Shown here: one piece after another, positions 51,606 through 62,462 of the stretch
Position numbering within the stretch: the stretch's first letter is position 1
Layout: each line of letters begins with the position of its first letter
Assembly (NCBI GenBank): GCA_951799405.1
Contig: OX637351.1
Coordinates: forward strand, 4,558,251 to 4,622,250
DNA from: Agapetus fuscipes
Lineage: Eukaryota; Arthropoda; Insecta; Trichoptera; Glossosomatidae
DNA length: 64,000 nt
Direction: 5' to 3'
Translations under genes and position numbers: made by a program
Notes under the pieces: model-generated
Databases searched by the model: none
Told to the model about the DNA's origin: nothing
What the model saw: only the letters and a program-made list of their open reading frames with translations

Positions 51606-51840
51606 AAAATATTTCATTGATGTTGGAGAGATGTTTTCCGGGATCCGTTGCCGTGGTCTATGGGAGCTGGAGCTTCCGGACGTTTCGCCCATGTCTACGA
51701 TGGGCTTTTTCAGCGTGAAGTTTGATACAGTTTTCATCAAGATTATCTTCATCATCACACTTCACACTGATCGTAGACATGGGCAAAATGTCCAGAAGCT
51801 CCAGCTCCCATAGACCACGGCAACAGATCCCGGAAAACAA
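51606..51840. repeat. Inverted pair of GCCCAT hairpin repeats
   Basis: The sequences TCCGGGATCCGTTGCCGTGG (51638) and CCACGGCAACAGATCCCGG (51817) are inverted ends of about 60 bp including TCTATGGGAGCTGGAGCTTC. The left one carries the GTTTCGCCCATG..CTTTTTCAG hairpin. A related fragment is at 31280-31345 and 45393-45470. Confidence 0.75.
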
Positions 51841-51891
51841 AAAGATAAACCGTTTTATTTTGCCAACCAGCTCTGGTGCTTATATCTGTAG

Positions 51892-52133
51892 GTACCCTTA
51901 GTACGAGTTGCAAAACTTGAGTAAAGTAAAGCTTACGAAAAATATACAAGAGTGATTTTTCCCAAAATCTGCCGTTTTTGTTTGTTTGAATTTGATTTTC
52001 TTCATCACTTTAACTCTTTTGCTAAGACCATAAAGTGTAAGAAACAAAAACGGCAGATTTTGGGAGAAATCACGCATTAATATTTTCCGTAAACTTTACT
52101 TTTCTCAAGTTTTGTAACTCGTACTAAGGGTAC
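51892..52133. repeat. Foldback element FB1, copy 3
   Basis: GTACCCTTAGTACGAGTTGC to GTAACTCGTACTAAGGGTAC. It is the best preserved copy; the two halves pair through CAAAATCTGCCGTTTTTG. Confidence 0.88.
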
Positions 52134-52306
52134 TGGCATATTTCTGGTGTCACATTCCACACATTTCAAAATAATATTTGTCGTATTTTAAAGCGGGAAT
52201 GTATTAAAAGTAAATGTAAGAGCACTCACAATTATAACCAGTGGCGGTTCTAACGAAAGGGCCGTAAGTTCTGTGCATCCCAATATTTCTACATAATTTT
52301 TATAAT

Positions 52307-52440
52307 TAGTTAGCATGAGGCTGATACCCCATGCTGTGCAAACTTGGTTCACTTTTGCCAATGTCCCCCGTTTGGAAAAGGAATGGTAAGGTTTATGTTC
52401 ATGTGAGGTGTGGTTTATTTTGTAAGCGCTAACTTACAAG
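52307..52440 (+). repeat. Family C fragment
   Basis: tagttagcatgaggctgata, then CTTGGTTCACTTTTGCCAAT, diverged and lacking its 3' half. Confidence 0.65.
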
Positions 52441-52449
52441 TGCCAACTT

Positions 52450-52595
52450 ACATGCGACCCCTTCGGAGATAACGCAGAAAAAAGTTACACTATTTATGTA
52501 GCTTAGTTGCGTTTTTTGCGATGCGTCATATGCGATCCCTTTGGGGTTAACGCGGCAAGAAGTTACACTATATGTGTAGCTTAGTTGTGTCGCGC
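52450..52595 (+). repeat. LINE tail (repeat F), tandem pair
   Basis: Two adjacent copies of GCGAYCCYTTYGG..TAACGC and aagttacactatwtatgtag-type sequence, about 77 bp apart. Confidence 0.6.
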
Positions 52596-52619
52596 TTTTT
52601 TTTTACATATTAAAAAAAC

Positions 52620-53170
52620 ATTATGTATGATAAACAAGATTATAACCATAAAATACTCACATAATTTTGAAAGCTGAAATAATAAGTAATAAATATATAT
52701 TTTAAATAAAAACCTGGAATTTCTTTAAAAAAATAACACAGTTTTAATTCACTACAAAAAAGGCATGCCCAAACCCTGAGAAATATAATTCCTGGAATAT
52801 TTTGGTGTTCGAATAACGCCTTACCACATAATGTTTCCTACAGCCGTGCATGCTTGTGAGGGACCGACATAACATTTGTCTCAAATTCCAACTGTCGCGC
52901 ACTGTAAGGCAGAGGCGACAGCAATTGACCACCCTACAACGCGAAACCATTAACTCTTCCCTTGTAGAGCGATAAACAAGGTTGACACAGCCTTCATAAG
53001 GAACGAGAACCTCCTCCTTGGAAAACAGCGAGCCCCCCACTAAGTTGACCGGGGGCTGCCATAGTGTTATTAATAGAGTCGACACAAATGGCATAGACAA
53101 ATAAATTGACGGCATCAAGCCGGATTGTTAGCAGGAATGATGACTTAAATTTTATTTTTGAATATTAGGA
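52620..53170. other. No gene seen
   Basis: It includes a fragment (53030-53130: GAGTCGACACAAATGGCATA) related to the 38.6-kb foldback arms. Nothing coding is supported. Confidence 0.45.
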
Positions 53171-53173
53171 TTT

Positions 53174-53505
53174 TGACCGGTCCGTAGTCTAGTGGTTAAC
53201 ATTTCTGACTCGTAAATGGAAGGTTGTGGGTTCGAACCCCGGCGGAGCACAAAATAATATACTATTTAGATTTTTAAATACGCTCTTCGCAGGGTGAAAA
53301 AATCATACCAATTCCTTTACCGAAGACCGGTCACTAAAGGTCCATCCAGCCTTACAGCAACTGGGTCTTGCTTGAGTTTTGGCGATTTGTAGCGACGACC
53401 AAGCTCTTTAACAATACCTCTGCGGCACTACAACACGTGTCATAGACCCCTAGAGTCTCTGAAATCTAGGGAGTCTCCCGCACAGTATTTCTTAAAAAAG
53501 AATGA
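53174..53505 (+). mobile_element. SINE-A, full copy, tail type 2
   Basis: TTGACCGGTCCGTAGTCTAG head to CCCGCACAGTATTTCTTAAA. It is immediately followed by a second SINE-A in the opposite orientation. Confidence 0.9.
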
Positions 53506-53785
53506 TTTATTTTGAGAGTTCTGTTTTGTGTGAATCACCTCAAGAGCCCACTGCGAGCTTGGCCGTCGCCATGGAAAGCGTCAATTAGGCGCACAAGTAA
53601 GACCCATTTACTGTAAGGCTGGATGGACCTTTGGTGAACGGTTATTGATAAAACGTATAGATTCAACCCAGTGTGGAGCATATTTTGAAAATGAAATGTT
53701 TTTTTTTGTTCAGCTGGGAATTGAACGCGCGGATCTTGGGATTACGAGTCCGTAGCCTTAACCACTAGACTACAGACCGGTACCA
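53506..53785 (-). mobile_element. SINE-A, full copy (reverse), tail type 1
   Basis: atttattttgagagttctgt to TAACCACTAGACTACAGACC. With its neighbour it forms a tail-to-tail pair with about 65% overall similarity in the shared body. Confidence 0.87.
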
Positions 53786-53789
53786 AATT

Positions 53790-54030
53790 ATACCGAAATG
53801 TAAGTTGACCATTCCCCTGGTAATCCGACCGTGTGACGTTACAATTTTTTTGTTCACGGAATTTGTGTCAATATACCGGTCCACAGTGAGGTCCGCTTGT
53901 GAATTGGCATAGACAATATTGTGACATCATCCGGCCGGGTTGCTAAGGAAAAGCCAAACAAATATTTTGTAATTGATTGCTAAGGACGGCCATCCCATGT
54001 AACACTGACGTTTGCTTGCCGAGAAAAAAG
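53790..54030. repeat. Decayed copy of the 38.6-kb foldback family
   Basis: GGTAATCCGACCGTGTGACG, ttgtgacatcatccggccgg, attgattgctaaggac and TGACGTTTGCTTGCCGAG match the order of phrases at 38600-38750. Confidence 0.65.
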
Positions 54031-54895
54031 TTACAAATTACAAATTCAGATATAGTTTCCAGTCCATCATACTTGTATGTAAAAGGATATTACGAGAAAA
54101 ATACAAATAAAATGTCCCCACAAGATGTCTTTATATATTGCGGTTATGTTAAGCAATAAAATAAACATTAAAACGTTATAATACCTATAAACAATGAGTC
54201 AGAAAATAAATATTGCAAAATTTTATACATCTTCCTTTTCACAATAGGTATTTTTCTTGATAACACATAAAATCATGTTGGTATCACTGTATGAGCAAGA
54301 AAAAAATTCCATTCGTCATTCTTCAACGCGATTCATAAGAAAAATAAAAAAAAAAACGCCGTTCCATTTTTCGAATTTCAAATCATCGGCGTTCGAGGAA
54401 TGTGTTGGTTTTTTAATTTATCGAGAACAAACGGCGAACGAGTGCATAATTTAACCGCCCGGCTTTTTTTCATTGTTAATCAATACGCAGAAAAAATACC
54501 TACCACTGTAAAAAATATATATACCTTGCTGCTAAACCCGGAAGAAACGTTTTAAAAAAGCTTTCGTCGGAAAAACCAACCACAAAGTCATGAAAAGGAA
54601 AAAATAAACTATTCTTGTGTTACAAGATTTTTTAGCGAAGTGCTTTGGTACTTTTTTTGTTTTGAATAAATTCCTAGAATCTTTTGTGATCAAGGTTACA
54701 TTTGTTTTTGCTCTATTTTTTTTCTTCTTTGCAAAAAATGCAACTCTAGGGACTTATCCATAAAAATCTTGTACCTTGTTCCTTGACTAATATTTCGCGC
54801 ATGATTTCTCACCACGCTCCCAATGGGACGTTACTAATACACCTATAGACTATAGAGTAACTTATTACCGCGTTTTTCCCGAAGGTATGTGGCAA
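54031..54895. other. AT-rich DNA, nothing recognised
   Basis: Open frames at 53977-54159 and 54257-54454 lack splice context and have AT-driven composition. The phrase tacaagattttttagcgaag recurs at 61468. Confidence 0.45.
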
Positions 54896-54899
54896 GTGG

Positions 54900-55137
54900 A
54901 ATCTATTTATTTTACAGTTAAGGGGCCCACCTTACGCCGACCACTTTAGTTACAGTGCAGGTTTCCCAGCTCCTGAGGGGGCTGGTAGCTGATACTCATT
55001 CAAAGTATTTTATTTGAGGGCTTAAAAATAAATACCCAAATGGCTAATTACTTCTGACATCTGTCTGGTGAGATTCGAACCTGAGCTCTCGGCATGGAAT
55101 ATAAGCACTCCACCAACTGAGCTATCGATCGGACAAT
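54900..55137 (-). mobile_element. SINE-B, full copy (reverse)
   Basis: It runs from aagtggaatctatttatttt to the head complement CCAACTGAGCTATCGATCGG, with GGTGAGATTCGAACCTGAGC as the B-box region. Confidence 0.86.
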
Positions 55138-55227
55138 GTAAGAATGAGTACCTTCACGTAGAACATATACAGTGCATGGGGGGAAAGTCTCGACGACCGT
55201 CGGTAGATCTTACCGTAACTATTTGTA

Positions 55228-55320
55228 GACAGGAGGGAATAAAACATGGCGGAGAGTGAACAGCTGATCGTTGTTGCATATAAAATGGATCAGCTGTTTA
55301 TACGCCGCCATGTTTTATTC
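55228..55320. repeat. Small inverted repeat
   Basis: GAATAAAACATGGCGG..ACAGCTGATC pairs with GATCAGCTGT..CCGCCATGTTTTATTC around a 20-bp loop. Confidence 0.82.
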
Positions 55321-55888
55321 TGCCATATCTTCAGTTATAATTCTCGTGCGGCTATTCCAGCATGAAAGTGGACGCGTTGCTTGTCACATTTATTGCTGTT
55401 GATTTTTCATTACATTTTTGTTTTGTAAGTAAATGAAGTAGTAACAGTATGCAGCGGTTTCGAGACGTTTTTTTTGCAATCAGAATTTATGGTAATCTAA
55501 CCACACTATTAGCATGCATTCAAAAATGTTCCAAGTATTAAAATTCTCGTTTAAACTCATACGTAACTTAAAAGGAAAAAATCTATGAAGACCATTGACG
55601 TAAAATTTAAGTAGACCCGAAACTATTTTAACGCATGTCGATGCTATATGTATTTGAATACACCAAAACACAAACCGTCCTTGAAAAGAGAACAGAGATG
55701 CTCTCAGTGTGACTTTATTCTAAACTGAGAAGTGTGAAGGAAGCTCGAAAAATTCCCCGTAATGTTCGCTTTAGTAAACGTTGTATCTCCGCGGAATTGT
55801 GTGCAGGCTTTTAAGTAATTAGTTTTGTCGGTAAACCTGCCAATTTTGAAAGAAATATTTTATTTTAACACTATCATGAAGGTGCTCC
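55321..55888. other. No gene seen
   Basis: AT-rich; no repeat from the other families and no supported open frame. Confidence 0.45.
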
Positions 55889-55965
55889 TTGATTTATAGG
55901 ATAGAATGAGGCTGACCACCTAACTGTTAGCTATGGTTCACTTTGCCAATGTCACCCGTGTTTTA
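55889..55965 (+). repeat. Family C 5' fragment
   Basis: CCTTGATTTATAGGATAGAA and ATGGTTCACTTTGCCAATGT; truncated after the CACCCGTGTTTTA block. Confidence 0.72.
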
Positions 55966-56560
55966 CTGCGTAGATAATGGCATGTTTATAAGTGTCTTAA
56001 CGTAAGATGCAGAAAGCAAGAAAACGTAGGATTGTACCTACTTACATGATTTTTAAGACGTATTCTATTGTTTTTGACAGTTCTGGCTGAAATTTGTGTC
56101 TCGTACTGTGCTTCAATGTCGTAAGTTAATGTCGGATCCACTAATATACTACGTCAATGATGGAACCTAAAACAGCGCCTACTGAGCGTTTTAGTGTAAA
56201 CACATTTTTGGTAAGTTAAATTTGGCTGCGTTGAATGTTTTAAAGTTGGGGTTCTGGATGATGAATAGGTTATTAGCATAGAGTTGTAATATTATTACTC
56301 TATGGTTATTAGATTGCCACATTGTGGGGTTTTCCCCGCATTGGGGTGTCGTCGACATCTCTCGTAGAGCTCTTGAATCACTCACGACGTGAATGGAATG
56401 GAAATTACAAACATTTGGCAACACTCGTAATCATTTTTGATGCTGGCAATGCGGAAAGAAAAAAAACATGGCGACGTCGCTGTCATTCTATTCCTCGTCG
56501 TCTTGTGCCTCTTCAGTGAAATTAACGATTATCATGATCGCTTCGTAGTCTAATGGTTAA
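55966..56560. other. No gene seen
   Basis: Near 56542 there is an isolated SINE-A head start (CGCTTCGTAGTCTAATGGTT) that breaks off after about 35 bp. The rest is unrecognised. Confidence 0.45.
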
Positions 56561-56564
56561 CGTT

Positions 56565-56955
56565 TCAGTTAACGATTCTGCTTCTAAATTTATTTAACAG
56601 TTTATATTTATTTTTAACAATTCACATTTATGGTTTAGCAATTTACATTTATTTCACAGTTGGTTGGTGTTAACTTACAATGTCTCTCGCGTTCAGAAAA
56701 AGACTGTCGTATAAAGACTGACTCATGCACGCTGTTTGCAGCTTGTTATACTCCAAAGATAGTAGTTACTAGAAGCCAATTTTGCTGGAACCTTTCAGAA
56801 CGATGGTCTTCTAAAAGCTTCCAGTACATAAATTTGAATATCTCTGTACCCTAGGTACTTATAATAATTAATCCTACTTATATACACTCTCAGCTACAAA
56901 TGTTATATCTACCTACCTAAATATTTATAAGTATTTGCTATTTACATTACATTAT
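56565..56955 (-). repeat. Repeat J, copy 2 (possible solo LTR)
   Basis: It matches 51165-51500 through atttaacagtttatatttat, AAGACTGACTC, CAAAGATAGTAGTTACTAGA and GTACCCTAGGTA-type sequence. Confidence 0.6.
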
Positions 56956-57116
56956 CAATCAAAGTCGGAAATTGCGAGCGCTTGAGAAAGAACTCAATGT
57001 ATAAAAAAATCACAGTACGCCTTATTTTTGGACACGCATCGCTAACTCCTTGCCTTACGGTTGAAAGGAATTTAGGAGAATAGCGCTTCTGAAAGACTTC
57101 GTACATCGTACTTACA

Positions 57117-57305
57117 ATTTTCTCTTCGTTGGATTGAAAAAATCATCTTGCTTTCAAAGACCGGTCACCAAAGGTCAATCAAGCTTTGCAGCAACTGGGT
57201 CTTGATAGAGAATTGGCGCTTTCTATAGCGTTGACCAAGCTCGCAGAGGGCTTTTGAGGTGTGATTCACACTTAAACAGCGCTCACCAAATAAATCATAC
57301 TAATA
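57117..57305 (+). mobile_element. SINE-A, 5' truncated, tail type 1
   Basis: It starts in the body at attttctcttcgttggattg and ends CTCACCAAATAAATCATACT. Confidence 0.84.
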
Positions 57306-57324
57306 TTTATTTATTTTGTCCTAG

Positions 57325-57565
57325 CATATTTAGACTGGCCTCTTGTAGAAGTTAATGCTACAGTCTCACAATAGAAAGGTCGTGAGTTTGATTCACGGCT
57401 GAGAAAAACAAAAATATTTTTTAAATGCTCTTCGCTGGGTCATCAAGCCTTATAGCAAATGGTTATTGCTTGATTATTGGCGCTTTCTATGGCGTTGACC
57501 AAGCTCGCAGAGGGCTTTTGAGGTGTGATTCACACAATAACGGTGCTCACCAAATAAATCAACGT
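57325..57565 (+). mobile_element. SINE-A, diverged copy, tail type 1
   Basis: The head is degenerate (AAAGGTCGTGAGTTTGATTC), with a shortened body and end GGTGCTCACCAAATAAATCA. Together with the preceding copy it forms a direct tandem pair. Confidence 0.75.
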
Positions 57566-58059
57566 AAATTTCATTCATTTTATTATTTTAAGATACTGCT
57601 TCACGAAAGAGGGAACCTGAGGGATCATCTGTCGAATCCCAGATAGCATTTTAAACTTGCATCTGACTTGCAACAAGTTTGATGTGTCAAAAGTGAAGAC
57701 TTGCTGCAAGTTCGCCATGGCAAGTATATACACTTGAGGCAAGTTTGAATCAAACTTTCTAGTTTCCCAGCAACAAGCTTGCAGGAACTTTGTCATAACA
57801 AAGTTCCCGCAAGCTTGTTATGACAAATTTGCCAAATGTTTGCTTCTGCAAATCATATACATTTTTTTATAATATTTAAAAAAACAAAATTAGAATAAAA
57901 AGATAAAATATTTTAATTTTATTTTATTTACAGTTCGCTTATAGTAGTAACAAAGTTTTATAATAATCACATCATCATCATCATTGGCACGACCTCCCTC
58001 AGCAACCGCTGCCACCGCTGTCTGTCCAACGTCTTCCTCCTCCAGCCCCAATGCACGAC

Positions 58060-58345
58060 AATCCGCCACGACTTCATCCAGCTATCTTGAATGTGGTCTT
58101 CTCACTGTCCGCCGTCCCTCCGGGTTCGTCATTACAATCGTCTTCTCCAGGCTATGATGGTCTAATTGCTGAATGTGCCCCAGCCAATGCAGTCTGTTGA
58201 CCTTTATTGAGCGGACCACATCAGCGTCCTGGTACAGCTTATACAATTCGGAGTTATATCTTCTTCGCCATGTTTCTAGTCACACTCAGGTACATTATTC
58301 CCCTAGCCCCGTTGCTTTGTCTCTCGGCTCTGTAACAAAAAAACA
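58060..58345 (-). mobile_element. RTE-like LINE 3' relic
   Basis: Minus strand: RRRYNSELYKLYQDADVVRS, then IKVNRLHWLGHIQQLDHHSL and GRRTVRRPHSR. This is the common insect pattern YNxELYxLYxxxDxVxxIKxxRLxWxGH. A shorter piece of it is present in copy 1 at 34450-34620. Confidence 0.78.
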
Positions 58346-58636
58346 AGGATATTTTTAGTAATTATATTACAAATCATTTATAATTAAGGATGTAATATCC
58401 ACTAAGTACTGATTTCATTATAAACAGTTTTAATTTTCTTTTTAGAAATTTGTTCCACGGTACTCCGTTTTCTTAGAAATTATTAAAGCAAATATTATAA
58501 AATACCAAGATCGGATTGCCCTGTAAGGAGTTATTTATGGAAACACATAAAAATATAATATCCGATGAATAAATTTTAACTGTGTACTTATTTTTATTGC
58601 AAATAGGATGATACTTCTTTATGAAGTCAGACGCTA

Positions 58637-59077
58637 CACAATTTTTGCCCAGTGTCGCGCAGCTTTCACCGCTCTATCGTTACCCTCTATTAGGTCGGCC
58701 AGTGTGCAGCTTGTTGGGCAGGCCGAACAGATCCGAAGATGATCCATGAACTGTTGGGCTCCGCATTCACAGAGCGTGGTGCCATCTTGATGTAAGATTG
58801 CCCAGGTCATCATGTTACAATGCGCTCTGCCAACACCCGTTCTCAACCTGTTTAGGGCCCTCCATAGAGACTACTCACGATCCTGTCCAGGTGGGAGCTT
58901 CTCGCTCGGCTGCACAAAGTTATCAGGTCGCTCCAAATTCCACAGACACAGTCTCTCCCACGCCAGCTCCATAGTCAATCGGTGCACAGAGCTCAAGAAA
59001 CTGTGACGCCACAATGTCCAAAAAGGCAGTGCTGTAGATTCTTCAGGGATTTTTGTTGTCAACCCTCGAGGCCTCAA
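58637..59077 (-). mobile_element. LINE RT/nuclease C-terminal relic with one stop
   Basis: Minus strand: LERPDNFVQPSEKLPPGQDR, a TAG, then SLWRALNRLRTGVGRAHCNM, CECGAQQFMDHLRICSACP and NDRAVKAARHWAKIV. The GVGR..CECG..MDHLxxCP pattern is the C-terminal cysteine region of non-LTR elements. Confidence 0.8.
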
Positions 59078-59290
59078 GGGAGAGGAACTGAAACAAGTGT
59101 AATAACAATCAGTAACTGTTGGGTGTTCTTTGAAGCTTCTAAATAAATCTTGAGGTATGATTCACACTAAAACAGCGCTCATCAAAGAAATTATCCCCAT
59201 ATTATTATTGTTATCCGGGGCTTAGTTTCCCTTGCCACGGACATCATATTATATTATAAGTCTAATCTAATCTAAGCTGCAAAGATATAT

Positions 59291-59408
59291 GTCAACGACG
59301 TTAGCCATGTTGAAAGCACCGGTTCCCATAGATCACCGAAGTTAAGCAACATTGGGCGCGGACAGTACTTGGATGGGTGACCGCTCAGGTACACCGCGTG
59401 TCGTTGGC
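59291..59408 (+). pseudogene. 5S rRNA-derived sequence, copy 2
   Basis: GTTGAAAGCACCGGTTCCCA, GATCACCGAAGTTAAGCAAC and TTGGATGGGTGACCGCTCAG, ending GTGTCGTTGGC. A 2-bp deletion in the 'tctcatcag' segment relative to copy 1. Confidence 0.85.
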
Positions 59409-59715
59409 ATCTTGGACCGGTCCGTAGTCCGTAGTGCCAACACTTCGGACTCGTAAATGGAAGGTTGTGGATTCGGATCCCAGCGGAGCACAAAAATATA
59501 CCATTTATATTTCGAATGTGCTCTTCGCTGAGTTGAAAAATTCATAAACCTTTACCAAAGACCGGTCACTGAAAGGTCCATCCAACCTTACAGCAACTGG
59601 GTCTTGCTTGAGAATTGGCGCTTTCTACAGCGACGACCAAGCTCGCAGAGGGCTCTTGAGGTGTGATACACACAAAAACAGCGCTCACCAAATAAATAAT
59701 CCTAATATTATTATT
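59291..59715 (+). mobile_element. Composite 5S-tRNA SINE, copy 2, inserted in family C
   Basis: 5S part, then GGACCGGTCCGTAGTCCGTA (SINE-A head with an 8-bp repeat), the full body and tail type 1 ending in an ATT microsatellite. Family C (reverse) is present on both sides: 59262-59290 and 59721-59941. Confidence 0.87.
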
Positions 59716-59941
59716 ATTATCATTTAAGATTTATATTAAATGCATTCCCACAAGCAGATATGTATAATTTCGCGCTAACACATGCCGCATGTGGACCTAC
59801 AATATAAAAACCCAATCTCAAATGAACATAAGCCTTGCAACTCTTGCCGTCCTTCCCTGAAACAGGGGTGACATTGGCAAAGTGAACCAATTTTTTATAG
59901 TATGGGTGGTCAGCCGCATAACAACCTATAAGTCAAGGAAC

Positions 59942-61080
59942 TGTACTGCCAGTTTTACAGGCCAGTTTTGTAGTTTTGTTTGGTTTTGTTTGGCACAGGC
60001 CAGTTTTACAGGTTTTACTGCCAGGAATAAGTACTGCCAGTTTTATCAACACACATCAAATGGCTTCATCAAACTAATTTTGCAACTTATTTTCACAGAA
60101 TATGTCACATTTAGGTTACAAACAACTTTGCTGAAATTTACTTTCAAATTTTTACGTGAAAATATTTGAAATAAATAAAAACGTAAGTTCAAAAAGTTAG
60201 TGCCAAAATCTAGATAATACACATTTCTTATTTCTACAAAAAGTACATCAAACACGTCCTACTAAGTATTCAAAAGGAAATAGTTTTACATACCTGGTAA
60301 ATATGATGTAGGAACAGCATGCCGAAACATTTTAAAACACGTAAGTACATTACTAATCGTCAAATAAACACGTATCTGATTCCTTTAACTTCCGTATTGA
60401 AACAATGAGGTACATAACAAAGGCGACTGGACATTATAAAACGCAAAATAACAAAAATGTAAGAAATTCACAAAGCGAGCTCGTATACAAATAATGGCGG
60501 CCGGCCACCCGCCACACGCGGTCGCGTGGGGGTAGGGATACCAGATGAAAAATTTAAAATTCCTGACAAAAAGCCTAATTTCCATAGAAAGTCCTGACAT
60601 TTTGTTGCAAACGTAATTAAACACTGCGTACTTACTTAATAAGTACAAAGCTAAAGCATAAACAAATATTTCAAACTAACTTGTGTTTCAAATATTTTTC
60701 TATGCTTTGACTATTAAAAAATTGAAAAGTCCTGATACTTCCGAAATCCGGTCGCAATCCCGACAAGAGCCTAAAAATCCTGACGTATGGCAGCCCTACG
60801 TGGGGGGTCTCTCGTGACGTCATTTCAAAGTTGTTTGAGAAACAGCCACAGAGAGAGTAAAATTCAGAAATAATGTTGCCAAAACCAAAATATGCCCAAA
60901 GATTTCTAGGCATGCGCGTCACAATCTGTCAACTCGTGTCTGATCAGTGCTGCCGCTGGGAAAAAAGTCGCGAGATTTAAAAAAAGCAAAATAGCAAAAT
61001 CGATAAAACGGCAACACTGCTAATCGTATTTTTGACAGCCCGTCACGCAAGTTTGTATCAAACAAAAAGCAAACTTGTTT
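59942..61080. other. Interior of the 57.6-61.2 kb element, nothing coding recognised
   Basis: It includes a short imperfect tandem stretch (59940-60045) built on gccagttttacagg, and an AT-rich remainder. Short open frames lack support. Confidence 0.45.
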
Positions 61081-61289
61081 ATTCATATTTGAAACATGAT
61101 GCAAAATGCAAGCTTGCAGCAATATTGCAATAAACTTATTTTGTCATATTTGACATGACAATGTAAAATCAAGTACAAATCAAACTTGCAGCAAACTGAC
61201 CTGCTATCTGGGATCTGTGTCTCAGATTCTTCAACCACGATGCTCTCCTTTTCTTGTGGTCAAAGCCAAAGGACTAGTGTTTGATTCCT

Positions 61290-61450
61290 TCCAGGAGTGT
61301 CAGACATGATTTCCCGTTTCGGGTTTTCTTCTAGCTTAAAATTAAAGGTAATAACGGCAAGGCTTACTCAGCCTTCGCAAGAAGTGAGAACCCTTCCTCG
61401 CCCCCGGAAGCAGGGAAACCCCCACTGCAAGTGAAGTGGTTAGAGTAAAA
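61290..61450 (+). mobile_element. SINE-B body and tail
   Basis: atttcccgtttcgggttttc, ACGGCAAGGCTTACTCAGCC and AAACCCCCACTGCAAGTGAA; the tRNA-like head is missing. Confidence 0.78.
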
Positions 61451-62320
61451 AACTTGTCTGGTGCTACAAGATTTTTTTAGCGAATTGTTTTGGCACTGTT
61501 TTGTTTCCATGGAGGAAGTATTAAATGGAGGGGCTGTAAATGTTATTTAGTACCAATCAACATGATGCACCGTCTTTGACAACATACACTGTTTATAATG
61601 CTGTCTCGCTCACGACATATGAAATGCTTTTGATATTTTCTATGTAAGCAACGTGTCTCTACTCCGTCTTCAATCTATATACCTATCACCATGGAAACAT
61701 GACATCACCACGGCAACGAAATTTGTTACTAGTGTTGTTGAATGTATGAAAATATCTGATAAATTCCGAATTCAAAAATGTTCCTACCACATTGTGTACG
61801 GGATGATTTTCACAAGTATCTTTTACCACGAGCATAGAAGTAACATACTTCAAGAAGCAAGTACCTACATATTTGAACATCACTAGTTCTAGAAATGGCT
61901 GTCACTTTCGCGAACAAAATATTTTGACAAACGAAAAATAAATTTTATCAACGTTTTTACATAAAATAGTGATTAATGTGAAATATTATTCCATGTTCTA
62001 TAACACACTTACTCCATTTTGTAGGCACGCTTAGAAAATACCCATTTTGACTTTTATATGATTTTTTTTTCCAATTAGGTAACACACCTGTTCACAGTTG
62101 GAAGGTTACCGATAGAATGAATTTGGATTTTTGTATGATGAGTGGGGTAGCGCTTTCTAATTCTCAAAGGATTGATTTATTAGCCCATCCAGTTCTATAT
62201 ATCCATGTTTGTTTCTAATAAATTCCTAGAATTTGCATATTCTATCAAGAATATTTTTTTGCTGAAGTGTATGGTGGTAGTTTTTTGTTTGTTTTATGAA
62301 AAAAGTAAAATTTCCGGTGT
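61451..62320. other. No gene seen
   Basis: AT-rich, with a phrase tacaagatttttttagcgaa shared with 54620. No supported open frame. Confidence 0.45.
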
Positions 62321-62324
62321 CCGG

Positions 62325-62460
62325 TCTATGGGTCAGTTGGTAGAATTGCCTGCGTTCCATGCCACAGGGCTAGGGATCGATCACCACCAAGGGTGTCTAA
62401 AATTATTGTCCGTTTCGGTGTTTATTTTAAAACCAATATCAAATTCAATATCAACAATTC
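62325..62460 (+). mobile_element. SINE-B head, diverged
   Basis: CCGGTCTATGGGTCAGTTGG, TGCGTTCCATGCC and GGGATCGATCACCACC, then a body start tgtccgtttcggtgtttatt. It breaks where a SINE-A begins; a SINE-B tail at 62768-62880 is probably its other half. Confidence 0.72.
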
Positions 62461-62462
62461 TT

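Larger units (their letters stand above)
59262..59941 (-). repeat. Family C copy split by the composite SINE (reverse)
   Basis: The 3' end aatctaagctgcaaagatat precedes the SINE; the rest (atcatttaagatttatatta to aacaacctataagtcaagga) follows it. The two parts join without loss, so the host copy was intact when hit. Confidence 0.87.
57638..61212 (-). mobile_element. CCCAGATAGCA transposon, copy 2 (3575 bp, composite)
   Basis: CCCAGATAGCATTTTAAACT and CAAACTGACCTGCTATCTGG mark the ends, with AT on both sides (57636-57637 and 61213-61214) as a 2-bp target duplication. The first 500 and last 150 bp match copy 1. The middle carries LINE relics, a composite 5S-tRNA SINE and a family C copy inserted later. 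No transposase is visible. Confidence 0.78.
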
